From Desmonostoc vinosum HA7617-LM4 (GTDB taxonomy: Bacteria; Cyanobacteriota; Cyanobacteriia; Cyanobacteriales; Nostocaceae): a stretch of DNA of 64,000 nucleotides. How positions within the stretch are numbered: the stretch's first letter is position 1; the number at the start of each line of letters is the position of its first letter. The stretch is from NCBI GenBank assembly GCA_019359515.1, contig JAHHHC010000003.1:62001-126000 (forward strand). Direction: 5' to 3'. This document shows positions 46,295-55,186 of this stretch, in pieces. Below the pieces are notes generated by a model. The model was not told where the DNA came from, did no database searches, and saw only the letters and a list, made by a program, of their open reading frames with translations. The translations under genes and the position numbers were made by a program.

Positions 46295-47926
46295 CTAGAA
46301 AGCTAGGCGATCGCTCCATTTATCTAGCATTCTGGTACTAACACCCTGAATTCGTTCCAAATCTTTTAAAGAAGTAAACTTTTGCTGTTGACGGGCAATC
46401 ATAATTCGTTGGGCTAACTTTTTACCAACTCCAGACAAACTTTCTAATTCTTCCTGATTTGCAGTATTAATATTGATTTTTTGATTTGATTTAACTTCAA
46501 TTGATGTAGGAGTTTTGATTTGAGGACACTGTTTTAATTCTAATTTAATTTTTTCTTGAATTTCTAATGGTAAACCAGGTTTAGCTTGAGCATAAAGACG
46601 GCTAAATTCCCGCTGATAATGGGCTGCAACCATAGGATTATCAATAACTATCAGTGTTTCATCATTATTGTTATTAGCAGCTTTCGACCAATTATGAGAA
46701 CCTGTAATTACTATTTGGTTATCAATTACAGCAAATTTATGATGTAATAAATCACCTTTGGGTAAGTTAGGTATACCAACACTGGTAATAGGATTTTGCC
46801 AGGGATGATTATCAACTTCATATTTACATTTATTACTAAGAGCAACTCCCATCATATCTAAGGCTTCGCTATAAGAACGATAAGCGAATTGTGGTTCTAT
46901 TAACGTTTGGATTTTCACACTTTGTTGATGACGCTTTTCTAAGATATTGGCTAGATGCTGTTCAGAAAAGACAAATAATGCCATATCAATAGATTTGGTT
47001 GCGGAATTTAAAGTTTTGCCAATTAAGCCGTTAGTAGTATTAACCCAAGGTTGAAGAGGGGATGTTGGTGAAAAATTTAGATAAATTTGGCTTGTTCCTA
47101 AAACAAGTTGTTGAGGTGAACGCATCAGTTTTTTAACACCAAATTGGCTATCTGGTTTACCTCCTGGGCCATCGCCCCACATCAGGTTAAACTCTTCTGT
47201 AAATAAAGATGCTAGTTCTGGGCTGTCAATATGCAGCAAATTATTGGTATTACCTAAACTACTATAGTTAGTAAAATCGCCATGTATATCACTAAATGTA
47301 AAATTGGCTGAAGTGATAATCACAGTGCGGCTATCTACAACTACAAATTTGTGATGCATCAAGCTGCTACCTTCAGAACCATCTGCTCGATCATCTAACC
47401 AAGGAATTTTGGCATTCTGTAAAATTATCAATGCATCTCTTTGATTAATTTCTGCTGGGCTGAGTTGATGATCTTGGTTAACATCGATGAATTTATAAAA
47501 TTCGTTATACCGTTCTTTTTCCCTTTTATCTAATTTATTTACTTCTTCAGATGAAAAGCTACTCCAAGGTTTGCTATAGGTATTTTCTAAAATTAGCCTG
47601 ACTTTAACACCAGCTTTCTGTTTATCAACTAGTGCTTGAGCAACTCTGGGTAAACGCAATTCTTGCACAGCCACATCTACTGTAGATTTTGCCTGAGAAA
47701 TAGTGTCAATAATCTGTTTTTCTAAATCATCCCCAAAACGAGTTTGCTGACGATCAGGTTCTTGATATTCTGATGACTCGGAATGGTTAAAATAAACTTG
47801 AATTAAAGGATCTTGTGGCAAAGGTGTTAAACGGCGATTGTTTGATTGACCTCTTTGACAAGCAGCAAGTGGAAATATCAGCAAAAAGATATATAAAAAA
47901 TATCTTTGTCTAGAGAAAAGTTGCAC
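46295..47926 (-). CDS. phospholipase-D-type nuclease lipoprotein with EF-hand-like loop and HhH domain
   Basis: 543 residues from a GTG. The lipobox LAAC (Cys23) predicts an extracytoplasmic lipoprotein. Two HKD motifs of the PLD superfamily are intact: H191-x-K193-x4-D198 (MHHKFVVVDSRTVIITSANF) and H395-x-K397-x4-D402 (LHHKFAVIDNQIVITGSHNW). Between the first strands and HKD1, residues 148-159 (DVNQDHQLSPAE) fit a 12-residue EF-hand calcium loop. The last 60 residues form a ComEA-like helix-hairpin-helix (ININTANQEELESLSGVGKKLAQRI). DNA binding by HhH plus a double HKD core points to an extracellular or periplasmic nuclease, possibly calcium-controlled. Nuclease identity is inferred from domains. 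Confidence 0.88.
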   Translation of the reverse strand: MQLFSRQRYFLYIFLLIFPLAACQRGQSNNRRLTPLPQDPLIQVYFNHSESSEYQEPDRQQTRFGDDLEKQIIDTISQAKSTVDVAVQELRLPRVAQALVDKQKAGVKVRLILENTYSKPWSSFSSEEVNKLDKREKERYNEFYKFIDVNQDHQLSPAEINQRDALIILQNAKIPWLDDRADGSEGSSLMHHKFVVVDSRTVIITSANFTFSDIHGDFTNYSSLGNTNNLLHIDSPELASLFTEEFNLMWGDGPGGKPDSQFGVKKLMRSPQQLVLGTSQIYLNFSPTSPLQPWVNTTNGLIGKTLNSATKSIDMALFVFSEQHLANILEKRHQQSVKIQTLIEPQFAYRSYSEALDMMGVALSNKCKYEVDNHPWQNPITSVGIPNLPKGDLLHHKFAVIDNQIVITGSHNWSKAANNNNDETLIVIDNPMVAAHYQREFSRLYAQAKPGLPLEIQEKIKLELKQCPQIKTPTSIEVKSNQKININTANQEELESLSGVGKKLAQRIMIARQQQKFTSLKDLERIQGVSTRMLDKWSDRLAF

Positions 47927-48138
47927 TGTAATCTGCTAAAAGTGAATTGGGAGTGAATATATTTATCATTCCCAAAATTTTGAGCCTCAGTTAAGTAAAG
48001 AAATAACTGTCCAAACAAAGGAAAAATCTACCTACACACACTAAATTATCTAGATTTTGTCACTATTTGCTTATTTAAGTGTCTATGCTGGCAAAATTAA
48101 TAACTTGTGATTAGTGTGTTTTCCCTCTCATTGGTTAT

Positions 48139-49296
48139 ATGCAAATATATTTAGATTACAGTGCTACTACTCCCACTCGTCCAGAAGCGATCGCCACAAT
48201 GCAAGCAGTTCTCACGCAACAGTGGGGCAATCCTTCTAGCTTGCATGAATGGGGACAACGCGCAGCATTAGTTATCGAACAAGCCAGAGTGCAAGTTGCT
48301 GGATTAATTAATGCCAACTATCCAGAATCGATCATTTTTACTTCTGGTGGTACCGAAGCAGATAACCTGGCGATTATGGGTGTTGTTAGAACCTACTCTG
48401 CTCCTGGGCATATAATTATTTCCAGCGTTGAGCATTCAGCAATTTCTGAACCAGTGCGATGGATAGAGATGTGGGGTTGGCAAGTCACGCGCTTATGTGT
48501 GGATGCTAAAGGTAGAGTCAATCCACTAGATTTAAAAGCCGCATTGCGCCCTAACACTGTTTTGGTTTCGGTAATTTATGGCCAAAGTGAAGTTGGGACA
48601 GTGCAACCAATAGAGGAACTTAGTCAGATTGCGCGCTCGCATGGGGTTTTATTCCACACTGATGCAGTGCAAGCTGCGGGACGTTTGCCAATCGACGTGC
48701 AAAAGCTACCAGTTGATTTATTGAGTCTTTCTAGCCATAAACTATATGGCCCCCAAGGTGCTGGGGCGTTATATGTGCGTTCTGGTGTAGAATTAATGCC
48801 TCTGGTAGGTGGCGGTGGACAAGAGGGAGGATGGCGTTCTGGTACCCAAGCAGTACCCGTAATTGCTGGGTTTGGTATCGCTGCGGCACTAGCAGCGCAA
48901 GAACTACCAAAAGAAACACCCAGATTAATTAAATTACGCGATCGCACTTTCGCTCAATTAGCCAAGATTCCTGGTTTAATCATCACTGGCGATCCCTACC
49001 ATCGCCTACCGCATCATATCAGTGTCTGTTTAGAACACGCCGATGGAGAAAAACTCAGCGGTAAAACCTTAGTAAGGCAATTAAACCTGGCTGGCATCGG
49101 CATTAGTGCAGGTGCTGCCTGCCACAGTGGAAAACTCAGCCCCAGCCCCATATTATTAGCAATGGGTTATTCCAACAAAGCAGCCTTGGGTGGAATTCGC
49201 ATCACACTAGGGCGTGATACCACCGAAGCTGACTTAGATTGGACTGTCATGGTGTTGAAGCAGATTTTAGCTACGGTGTACACACAAATGAGCTAA
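48139..49296 (+). CDS. cysteine desulfurase (NifS/IscS group I)
   Basis: 385 residues. A PLP enzyme that takes sulfur from cysteine for Fe-S cluster or thio-cofactor synthesis. YLDYSATTPTRPE at the N-terminus, SGGTEADNLAI, PLP-lysine in LSSHKLYGPQGAGALY, GGGQEGGWRSGT and catalytic Cys in GISAGAACHSGKLSPSPIL are all visible; the latter loop length is typical of group I. No iscU, nifU or nif genes are adjacent, so housekeeping versus nitrogen-fixation role cannot be decided. The gene is monocistronic. Confidence 0.92.
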   Translation: MQIYLDYSATTPTRPEAIATMQAVLTQQWGNPSSLHEWGQRAALVIEQARVQVAGLINANYPESIIFTSGGTEADNLAIMGVVRTYSAPGHIIISSVEHSAISEPVRWIEMWGWQVTRLCVDAKGRVNPLDLKAALRPNTVLVSVIYGQSEVGTVQPIEELSQIARSHGVLFHTDAVQAAGRLPIDVQKLPVDLLSLSSHKLYGPQGAGALYVRSGVELMPLVGGGGQEGGWRSGTQAVPVIAGFGIAAALAAQELPKETPRLIKLRDRTFAQLAKIPGLIITGDPYHRLPHHISVCLEHADGEKLSGKTLVRQLNLAGIGISAGAACHSGKLSPSPILLAMGYSNKAALGGIRITLGRDTTEADLDWTVMVLKQILATVYTQMS

Positions 49297-49317
49297 TACC
49301 CAAATCTCGTTTCGTAA

Positions 49318-49387
49318 GGTGTGTTGTTGCCAAGCGCCGCACCATCAGAGATTTGCGGTGCGTTAGGACTAGCGCCCATAACACACC
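49318..49387. repeat. GGTGTGTT...AACACACC inverted repeat element
   Basis: GGTGTGTT (49318-49325) and AACACACC (49380-49387) bracket GCGCCGCACC/GGTGCG sequence. A shorter element with the same ends lies at 51014-51042, showing that it is a dispersed repeat. It sits just after the cysteine desulfurase gene. Confidence 0.65.
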
Positions 49388-49534
49388 CTACCAAAGTCAA
49401 ATCTGTTATGTGTAATCAGATTTTTCCGATTTGTATGTACACCAAAACGAACCACAGAGGGAGAAATGAGGAATAGAGAGGGGTGCTACGTTAGTTCTGT
49501 GGATATTTTTTTATTTGGAAGTCCCTAATCAATA

Positions 49535-49699
49535 GACCTCTTGCAAAAGTCGGATACTCGCCAGAAAATAAATTTTCTGGCTGATAACTCAAGTCGGTTT
49601 CAACCGACTAATAACAGTATTTTTAGTCCGTTTCAACGGACTTTTGCTATTAGGCAGAGACTTGAGTCTCTGACGGTTCAAGTATTTTTGCAAGAAATC
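49535..49699. mobile_element. 165-bp MITE with TA target duplication (IS630/Tc1-like)
   Basis: Terminal inverted repeats GACCTCTTGCAAAA (49535-49548) and TTTTGCAAGAAATC (49686-49699) match at 12 of 14 positions and are flanked on both sides by TA (49533-49534 and 49700-49701). The interior has nested perfect hairpins: CCAGAAAA/TTTTCTGG, GTCGG/CCGAC, AGTCCG/CGGACT and AGAGACT/AGTCTCT. It carries no transposase and would need an IS630-type enzyme in trans. The remaining 49702-50084 is AT-rich with nothing recognised. Confidence 0.75.
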
Positions 49700-50084
49700 T
49701 ATTCTTAAAATATGGTGTTATGAGACTGTTGGTACATAAAACTTTAAGTAATAAATTATACTAAATATGCTCTAGAATAATTACGCAAGCTAAATGAGTT
49801 TAATTATAAATTTCGGTATATTCTCGAACTTGCAATTTAGCTTTAGCACTACTACGATGTAATGAAATATATACCGCTGATCATATAAAGTAGTAGAAAT
49901 CAAGCTAAATGAACATCAAAAACCTTTGATAATCAACCAACCAGAAGTTATTTATATTGATTTAACATAAGAGCAGTTTGCAACTTCGTTAGGTGTGACT
50001 GATCCCACCGCAAACCAGTAAGAAAACGGATACGCTAAGCCGTCGCCTATAAAAATAAGGCAAATTGAAACTTTATATAACTTT

Positions 50085-50933
50085 ATGATTAGTATAATTA
50101 CACCAGTTTATAACGGGGAAAAATTTATAGAATCTTGTCTTCAAGTTGTCATTGACCAAAACTGTTTAGAAGTGGAGCATATCATTGTAGATGGAGGTTC
50201 AAGCGACAAAACAGTAGACATTATTAAGGATAAAGCCAATCAATATCCTCACATCCGCTGGATTAGTGAAAAGGATCGAGGACAATCTGATGCCATCAAT
50301 AAAGGAATTGCTATGGCACAAGGACAGATTGTTGGTGTTTTAAATGTCGATGATTTTTATGAAATAAATGTTCTTAATCACATATACGAAATTTTCTCAA
50401 CTTTGCCAGAGCCTAGTTTAATTGTTGGCAACTGTAATGTTTTAAATCAGAAAGATAAACTAATTTATATTAATAAACCTAAACGATTACGAACGATTGA
50501 TTTACTGTTAGAAAGGCGCATTAACGATCATGGTATTATTGATGCTTCTTATCCTGTAAATCCGTCTGCTTACTTCTATCACAAATCATTGCATCAGCAA
50601 ATCGGACTCTATGATGTAGAAGAACATTATCTAATGGATATAGATTTCCTCTTAAAAGCGGTTTGTTCATCTCATGTTAAATATTTTAATGAGACTTGGG
50701 GGAACTATAGATATTATCCAGGAACCAAAACATTTGATGATGCTGCAAGAGGAACCAGCTTAGCACGAATCAAATACTTATTTGATAATTATGTTAAAAC
50801 ATTATCCTTAATGGGGCAATGGCAAATTCGGTTAGCTCGTAATTTCAATTTTCTTTTATTAAAAATCTTTTATTTTTCTAAGTATCCAGAACGATTACCT
50901 GAAGTGATTAGGCAGCGATTAACTAAAATATAA
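50085..50933 (+). CDS. family 2 glycosyltransferase
   Basis: 282 residues. GT-A fold: ISIITPVYNGEKFIESCLQVV nucleotide-binding start, HIIVDGGSSDKTVDII, EKDRGQSDAINKGI and the DxD-like metal motif VDD in VLNVDDFYE. The acceptor part has YLMDIDFLLKA and a basic helical C-terminus. There is no membrane helix, though a hydrophobic LLLKIFYFSKYPERLP tail may be peripheral. It transfers a sugar from a nucleotide donor to a surface polysaccharide or lipid; donor and acceptor are unknown. Isolated, with AT-rich flanks, and could be acquired. Confidence 0.9.
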   Translation: MISIITPVYNGEKFIESCLQVVIDQNCLEVEHIIVDGGSSDKTVDIIKDKANQYPHIRWISEKDRGQSDAINKGIAMAQGQIVGVLNVDDFYEINVLNHIYEIFSTLPEPSLIVGNCNVLNQKDKLIYINKPKRLRTIDLLLERRINDHGIIDASYPVNPSAYFYHKSLHQQIGLYDVEEHYLMDIDFLLKAVCSSHVKYFNETWGNYRYYPGTKTFDDAARGTSLARIKYLFDNYVKTLSLMGQWQIRLARNFNFLLLKIFYFSKYPERLPEVIRQRLTKI

Positions 50934-51013
50934 GCAGTCGTGCAAAATAAATTATATATTTAGGTAACAGAACAGGGAACAGTAAAAATAAAATGATAGT
51001 AGCCAGATAACAC

Positions 51014-51042
51014 GGTGTGTTAGGTTGAAGCCATAACACACC
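51014..51042. repeat. short GGTGTGTT/AACACACC inverted repeat upstream of the ARPP-like gene
   Basis: GGTGTGTT (51014-51021) and AACACACC (51035-51042) with a 13-nt loop, 15 nt before the start codon. It is a truncated relative of the element at 49318-49387, so mobility is a simpler explanation than an operator. Confidence 0.55.
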
Positions 51043-51057
51043 CTATTTGTATAAAAA

Positions 51058-52239
51058 ATGGCACAAAAAAATAAATTATTAACAAATATATCTTTAAAAG
51101 GACTAGAAATTGCGCCTTCGCAAATACGGGGAGCTGTGCGGATTGTACCCTTATTGCGGCATCAGGTGCGGGGTGACTTGCGTTTGCTACGCCGTGCCTA
51201 TAACGAAGACATTAGCGTTGTCTGTGTTGAAGGTGAGATGACGCAACCAGGTATGAAATACTTTTCTTATGTACCCCACGGGTTGGTGATGTCTTGGAGT
51301 GATGATGGCAGTCCAGTAGCAGCATTTGGTGGACAGATGGTAAAACCTGACGGTAAGCGTCTGGACTGTGGTTGTGCAAGTGTGCGCTTGATGCATCGCA
51401 TGGCAAAGCGAGAATCGGGTAATCGATTGAGATTTCTGCCACTGCACTTGGCGATGGAGGGTTTTTTATCGCTATTTTTCTCAGGGCCTGATATTGCTTG
51501 GCGTGAGTATTCTCAGTATGCACTATCTTATGGACTGGGTTCGCGCTACGAAATGAGTGTTAGTGGACGTTATATTACTGGATTAGAAGATGCTTTGAGG
51601 GTATTTGAAATTCACCAAAAACAGGTGGGAGTGTTGGTATTTGTTGCCGAAGCTTTAGCTTCAGCTTTTGTACTTCCCACTCCAGAAGATTATCGTGCTT
51701 TGCACACTAGCTTGCTAGAAGATTTTTATGGTGAGTTGATTTATCAGTATGGCTTGCTTTACGATACAACCTTCCCAATGCATATATCTGTAGATGAGTC
51801 TCAGATTAATAGTTTGGCAGATTTAGGAGTAGCGATCGCCAAAATGCGATCAGATTGGGCATCATTTCAAGGATTCATGGCTGAGGGACTTTTACAACAC
51901 AGATTGCAATCTCAAGTAATTTATACTGCTGGCCCGTTCTTTTTGCAAAGATTTATAACTAGCTTGCAACTCAAGCAAGAAAACCATATTGGGGAAGCGA
52001 TCGTCCGAGATAATGGAGAGCTAGAGTATCTTAAAACCTACCGTTTATCAGAAGCTCAAACTCGCCGTGCCTATTTACTAAGCAAACTAGCTGAGTATAA
52101 CTGGAATCTTGATGCCACTGCTAGCGCCCTCTCGCACACCCGCGAAGAATTTGTATCTCGGATGGAGGCTGCTGGCTTCGGTTATTTACTCAATCAAAAA
52201 GTACGTGACGCCGCGCGGAAGAAATCAAAGAAGCCTTGA
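51058..52239 (+). CDS. ARPP/DUF6569-like protein with C-terminal Fis-type HTH
   Basis: 393 residues, soluble. The N-terminus LKGLEIAPSQIRGAVRIVPLLRHQVRGDLRL resembles ARPP (ARG-and-Rhodanese-Phosphatase-superfamily-associated) domains, although I cannot distinguish ARPP-1 from ARPP-2. The central region has a CGCASVRLMHRM segment with adjacent Cys and His. The last 50 residues, AQTRRAYLLSKLAEYNWNLD and ATASALSHTREEFVSRMEAAGF, fit the Fis/HTH_8 helix-turn-helix of enhancer-binding proteins (N-x-x-x-T-A-x-x-L...R-x-x-x-G). It may bind DNA or only reuse that bundle. Function unknown; conserved-looking. Confidence 0.55.
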   Translation: MAQKNKLLTNISLKGLEIAPSQIRGAVRIVPLLRHQVRGDLRLLRRAYNEDISVVCVEGEMTQPGMKYFSYVPHGLVMSWSDDGSPVAAFGGQMVKPDGKRLDCGCASVRLMHRMAKRESGNRLRFLPLHLAMEGFLSLFFSGPDIAWREYSQYALSYGLGSRYEMSVSGRYITGLEDALRVFEIHQKQVGVLVFVAEALASAFVLPTPEDYRALHTSLLEDFYGELIYQYGLLYDTTFPMHISVDESQINSLADLGVAIAKMRSDWASFQGFMAEGLLQHRLQSQVIYTAGPFFLQRFITSLQLKQENHIGEAIVRDNGELEYLKTYRLSEAQTRRAYLLSKLAEYNWNLDATASALSHTREEFVSRMEAAGFGYLLNQKVRDAARKKSKKP

Positions 52240-52367
52240 TGTTGAACTGGCAGGGGGGCAGGGGGCAGGGAGAGATGAGGGAGATGAGGGAGATGAGGGG
52301 GAAATTTTCTCCGCGTCCCCGCGTCCTCTTGTCCATTCCCAATTCCCAATTCCCCATTTTGAGTAAT
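52240..52367. repeat. GGGGGCAGGG, GAGATGAGG and GCGTCCCC arrays
   Basis: Tandem GGCAGGG, GATGAGGGA and CCCCGCGTCC units, then CCCAATTCCCAATTCCCC. It is the same repeat family as at 7700 and 19200. It separates two convergent genes. Confidence 0.75.
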
Positions 52368-53969
52368 TTATTTCTCTGGCGGTAAATCTACACTATAAAC
52401 AGTCTCTCCAATCAAATTACGTAGCGTTACTGTCATCACCTTTGTATTACCATTAATTTTGACTCCTCCAAAGAATTGTAAACCTTCACTTGGGGGGCGA
52501 TTTGGTTTCGTCTCTGGAGGAAGGCTTTGAAATATTAATTGAGGGCCAAAGGTATTTTCTAATTGATTTGGGCCGAATGTGCCAGAGTTAAGTGGCCCAG
52601 CGACAAATTCCCAAAAAGGTTTGAAGTCGGTAAATAATGCTTTATTTGAGTCATAATAATGAGCTGCTGCATAATGTACATCAGCAGTTATCCAAACAAC
52701 GTTTTTAATTTGCTTATTTTTGATAAATCTGAGTAAATCTGCAAGTTCTAATTCTCTTCCTAATGCCGGGCCGTTTCCGTTAGCCCAAGCCTCAAAATCA
52801 GTATCACCATCTTTAACTATCAACCCCAAAGGCATATCACTAGAAATGACTTTCCATGTTGCTTTGGATAATAGCAATTGTCTTTTGAGCCATTGCAGTT
52901 GTTTTCTACTCAAAAATTCTGTGGTTTTGCTAGGTACTGGCTGATTATTGGGGGTGTTTGGCCCCCGGTAGGTACGTTCATCAAGCATGAAAATGTCTAA
53001 TAATGGGCCATACTTGAAAGAGCGATAAATTCTTGTTTTGTCTGGATTATCTGTTGTGTATGTAATAGGCATATATTCTAAAAATGCTTGTCTTGCTCTT
53101 TCTGCTAACAAAGAAACATTCTTGACTTGATAGCGTTCATCGTTGAGCAAAACTTCTCCAGGATACCAATTATTTGTAGTTTCGTGGTCGTCCCATTGTG
53201 CCAAAGTAGGTATTTGGGCATTAAAACGCCTCACATTTTCATCTAGCAAATTGTATTGATAATTACCACGAAATTCTTTAAGAGTTTCTGCTACTTTTGA
53301 TTTTTCTTCTGTGGTGATATTTTTCCAAATAGTGCCGTCATCTAACTTTACTTCTGATCCAATTGGCCCATCAGCGTAAATAGTATCACCACAATGGATG
53401 AAAAAGTCGGGATTAAGTTTACGCATGGTTTCGTAAATTTTCATGCCACCAAAATCAGGATTAATTCCCCATCCCTGACCGGCTGTATCTCCACCCCAAA
53501 CAAAGAATATATCTCGACTAGATATAGGCGCGGTTCGGAAAGTTCCATTGACAGGAACGCTGTAGGTGTTGTTATCATCTAAATCTTGAAAAATTACCCG
53601 ATAAAATATCTGTTGATCAGGTGGTAATTTTTTGAGATTCAGTCGCGCTGTAAAGTCGCTATTTTCTAAAGCGTTAGGCCCGAAAACACGCTGCACATTA
53701 CGAAAGGATTCGCTTGTGGAATATTCTACGATCATTTTGGCGGGGCGATCGCTACGACTCCAAATAATCACGCTATCGTCGCTGATATCTCCAGTAGCTA
53801 TGCCATAAGGTATGCCAGGACGCATTTTATCGGAGGTGATAATTGCAGGTGCTTGAGCAAAAACTCGTGATTTTGAGATCAGATTTGTAGAAATAATTCC
53901 ACCTGCTGTCAAAGCCGAGCTTAGTAAAAACTGGCGACGATTTAGCTGTAAGGAGTGATTGGATTTCAT
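52368..53969 (-). CDS. phoD: PhoD-like alkaline phosphatase D
   Basis: 533 residues. The Tat signal peptide has NRRQFLLSSALTAGG (11-25) with a cleavage site near VFAQAP. PhoD core: PGIPYGIATGDISDDSVIIWSRSD, FFIHCGDTIYADG, TLAQWDDHETTNNW, FMLDERTYRGP, MPLGLIVKDG and WITADVHYAAAHYYD, with the metal-binding residues D, C, D and H in place. Periplasmic phosphodiesterase or monoesterase using Ca2+ and Fe3+, releasing phosphate from organic P. A CTTAACCT sequence resembling a cyanobacterial Pho-box half-site lies 36 nt upstream of the ATG, consistent with phosphate control. Confidence 0.92.
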   Translation of the reverse strand: MKSNHSLQLNRRQFLLSSALTAGGIISTNLISKSRVFAQAPAIITSDKMRPGIPYGIATGDISDDSVIIWSRSDRPAKMIVEYSTSESFRNVQRVFGPNALENSDFTARLNLKKLPPDQQIFYRVIFQDLDDNNTYSVPVNGTFRTAPISSRDIFFVWGGDTAGQGWGINPDFGGMKIYETMRKLNPDFFIHCGDTIYADGPIGSEVKLDDGTIWKNITTEEKSKVAETLKEFRGNYQYNLLDENVRRFNAQIPTLAQWDDHETTNNWYPGEVLLNDERYQVKNVSLLAERARQAFLEYMPITYTTDNPDKTRIYRSFKYGPLLDIFMLDERTYRGPNTPNNQPVPSKTTEFLSRKQLQWLKRQLLLSKATWKVISSDMPLGLIVKDGDTDFEAWANGNGPALGRELELADLLRFIKNKQIKNVVWITADVHYAAAHYYDSNKALFTDFKPFWEFVAGPLNSGTFGPNQLENTFGPQLIFQSLPPETKPNRPPSEGLQFFGGVKINGNTKVMTVTLRNLIGETVYSVDLPPEK

Positions 53970-54004
53970 ACTAAGTTAATGGTAAGCCAAAGTGAGAATA
54001 TTAT

Positions 54005-54040
54005 AGGTTAAGTAATTACCATGTCTTGTAATGGTAATTA
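54005..54040 (-). promoter_or_regulatory. Pho-box-like half-site and perfect inverted repeat upstream of phoD
   Basis: On the minus strand CTTAACCT (54012-54005) matches the cyanobacterial Pho-box octamer, though a clear second and third copy at 11-bp spacing is not evident. Next to it TAATTACCAT (54013-54022) and ATGGTAATTA (54031-54040) form a perfect 10-bp inverted repeat with 8-nt loop, a possible operator or hairpin. Confidence 0.35.
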
Positions 54041-54202
54041 GTAAAGATTGAGTTATTCAAAGATTAATAAAAAGTTATAACAGTTCGTTTTAATTTTTGA
54101 GTTGATTTGCGTAGGTGGGGAGTGGGGAGTGGGGAGTAGGGAAAAAGCTTTTCCGTAATCCTATTATTATTTTTACCAAAAAAGTAAATTTCCCTGTTCC
54201 CT

Positions 54203-54228
54203 GCGATGCACTGAGCGTAGCCGAAGTG
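54203..54228. repeat. GCGATGCACTGAGC...CCGAAGTG repeat
   Basis: Reverse-orientation relative of the element inside queA (8455-8479) and of 19178-19197, flanked by TTCCCTGTTCCC direct repeats on both sides. Confidence 0.6.
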
Positions 54229-54256
54229 TTCCCTGTTCCCTTTCATCTCTTAGTAT

Positions 54257-55012
54257 TTAAAGTGGCTTGAAGCGGCTGAGGAAAATACGCAGGCGATCGC
54301 TTTGCGGATTGGTCAAAACTTCACTAGCTTTACCTTGTTCTGCTACAACACCTTGGTCTAAAAATATCACCTGATGTGCGACTTCCCGCGCAAATTGCAT
54401 TTCGTGAGTGACAATCACCATTGTCATCCCCTCAGCGGCTAATTGCTGCATTACTTGTAAAACTTCTCCCACAAGTTCCGGATCTAAAGCGCTGGTGGGT
54501 TCGTCAAACAGCATAATTTTGGGGTTCATACATAAACTACGAGCTATGGCTACTCGTTGCTTTTGACCCCCAGATAATTGTTCAGGATAACTAGACGCTT
54601 TATCAAATAAACCGACTTTTTCTAAATACAACGCTGCCAACTGGGTACTTTCTTTTCGTGTTTTACCTAAAACTTTACACGGAGCCAGTATCATATTTTC
54701 TAAAACGTTCAGATGAGGAAACAGGTTGAACTGTTGAAAAACCATACCAACTTGTGTACGTAGTTGCCGTAGTTGATTATAGTTAACTGTAAGCTGGGAT
54801 AAATTTATACCATTAACTATTAGCTGTCCATTGTCAACAGTTTCTAAGCGATTGAAGCAGCGTAGCAGAGTACTCTTACCACAACCTGAAGAACCAACAA
54901 CTGCAACAACTTCTCCCCGGTTGATCTCACCACTGATGCCTTTAAGGACTTTCAGCGAGCCAAAGCTTTTCTCGATTCTAGTAAAAATAATGGCGCGTGT
55001 GGAATTGTCCAT
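54257..55012 (-). CDS. polar amino-acid ABC transporter ATP-binding protein (GlnQ-like)
   Basis: 251 residues. Walker [14 protein letters not shown]-loop [15 protein letters not shown], signature [15 protein letters not shown], Walker [15 protein letters not shown] and the H-loop IVTHE are all intact. The sequence is of the polar amino-acid family (GlnQ/HisP/ArtP). The binding protein and permease genes lie immediately upstream but on the plus strand, so the transporter is encoded as a divergent pair of units about 175 nt apart. That interval carries ATTACGA heptamers and must hold both promoters. Confidence 0.93.
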   Translation of the reverse strand: MDNSTRAIIFTRIEKSFGSLKVLKGISGEINRGEVVAVVGSSGCGKSTLLRCFNRLETVDNGQLIVNGINLSQLTVNYNQLRQLRTQVGMVFQQFNLFPHLNVLENMILAPCKVLGKTRKESTQLAALYLEKVGLFDKASSYPEQLSGGQKQRVAIARSLCMNPKIMLFDEPTSALDPELVGEVLQVMQQLAAEGMTMVIVTHEMQFAREVAHQVIFLDQGVVAEQGKASEVLTNPQSDRLRIFLSRFKPL

Positions 55013-55104
55013 TGTCCATAGTATGTAATTTTACGGTTAAATTGAGCAATTGATTCAGAAGCAGGAATAAATAACAATCAGGCTAGTTGAGATGAGAAAA
55101 AATA

Positions 55105-55141
55105 AATAATTACGAATTACGAATTACGAATTACGAATTAT
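55105..55141. repeat. ATTACGA heptamer tandem repeat in a divergent promoter
   Basis: About five ATTACGA units between the ATPase and binding-protein genes of the amino-acid transporter. Confidence 0.8.
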
Positions 55142-55186
55142 TTTAATTACCGTAGACTATCAAAATTTACAGAGAAGTAGAAGATT

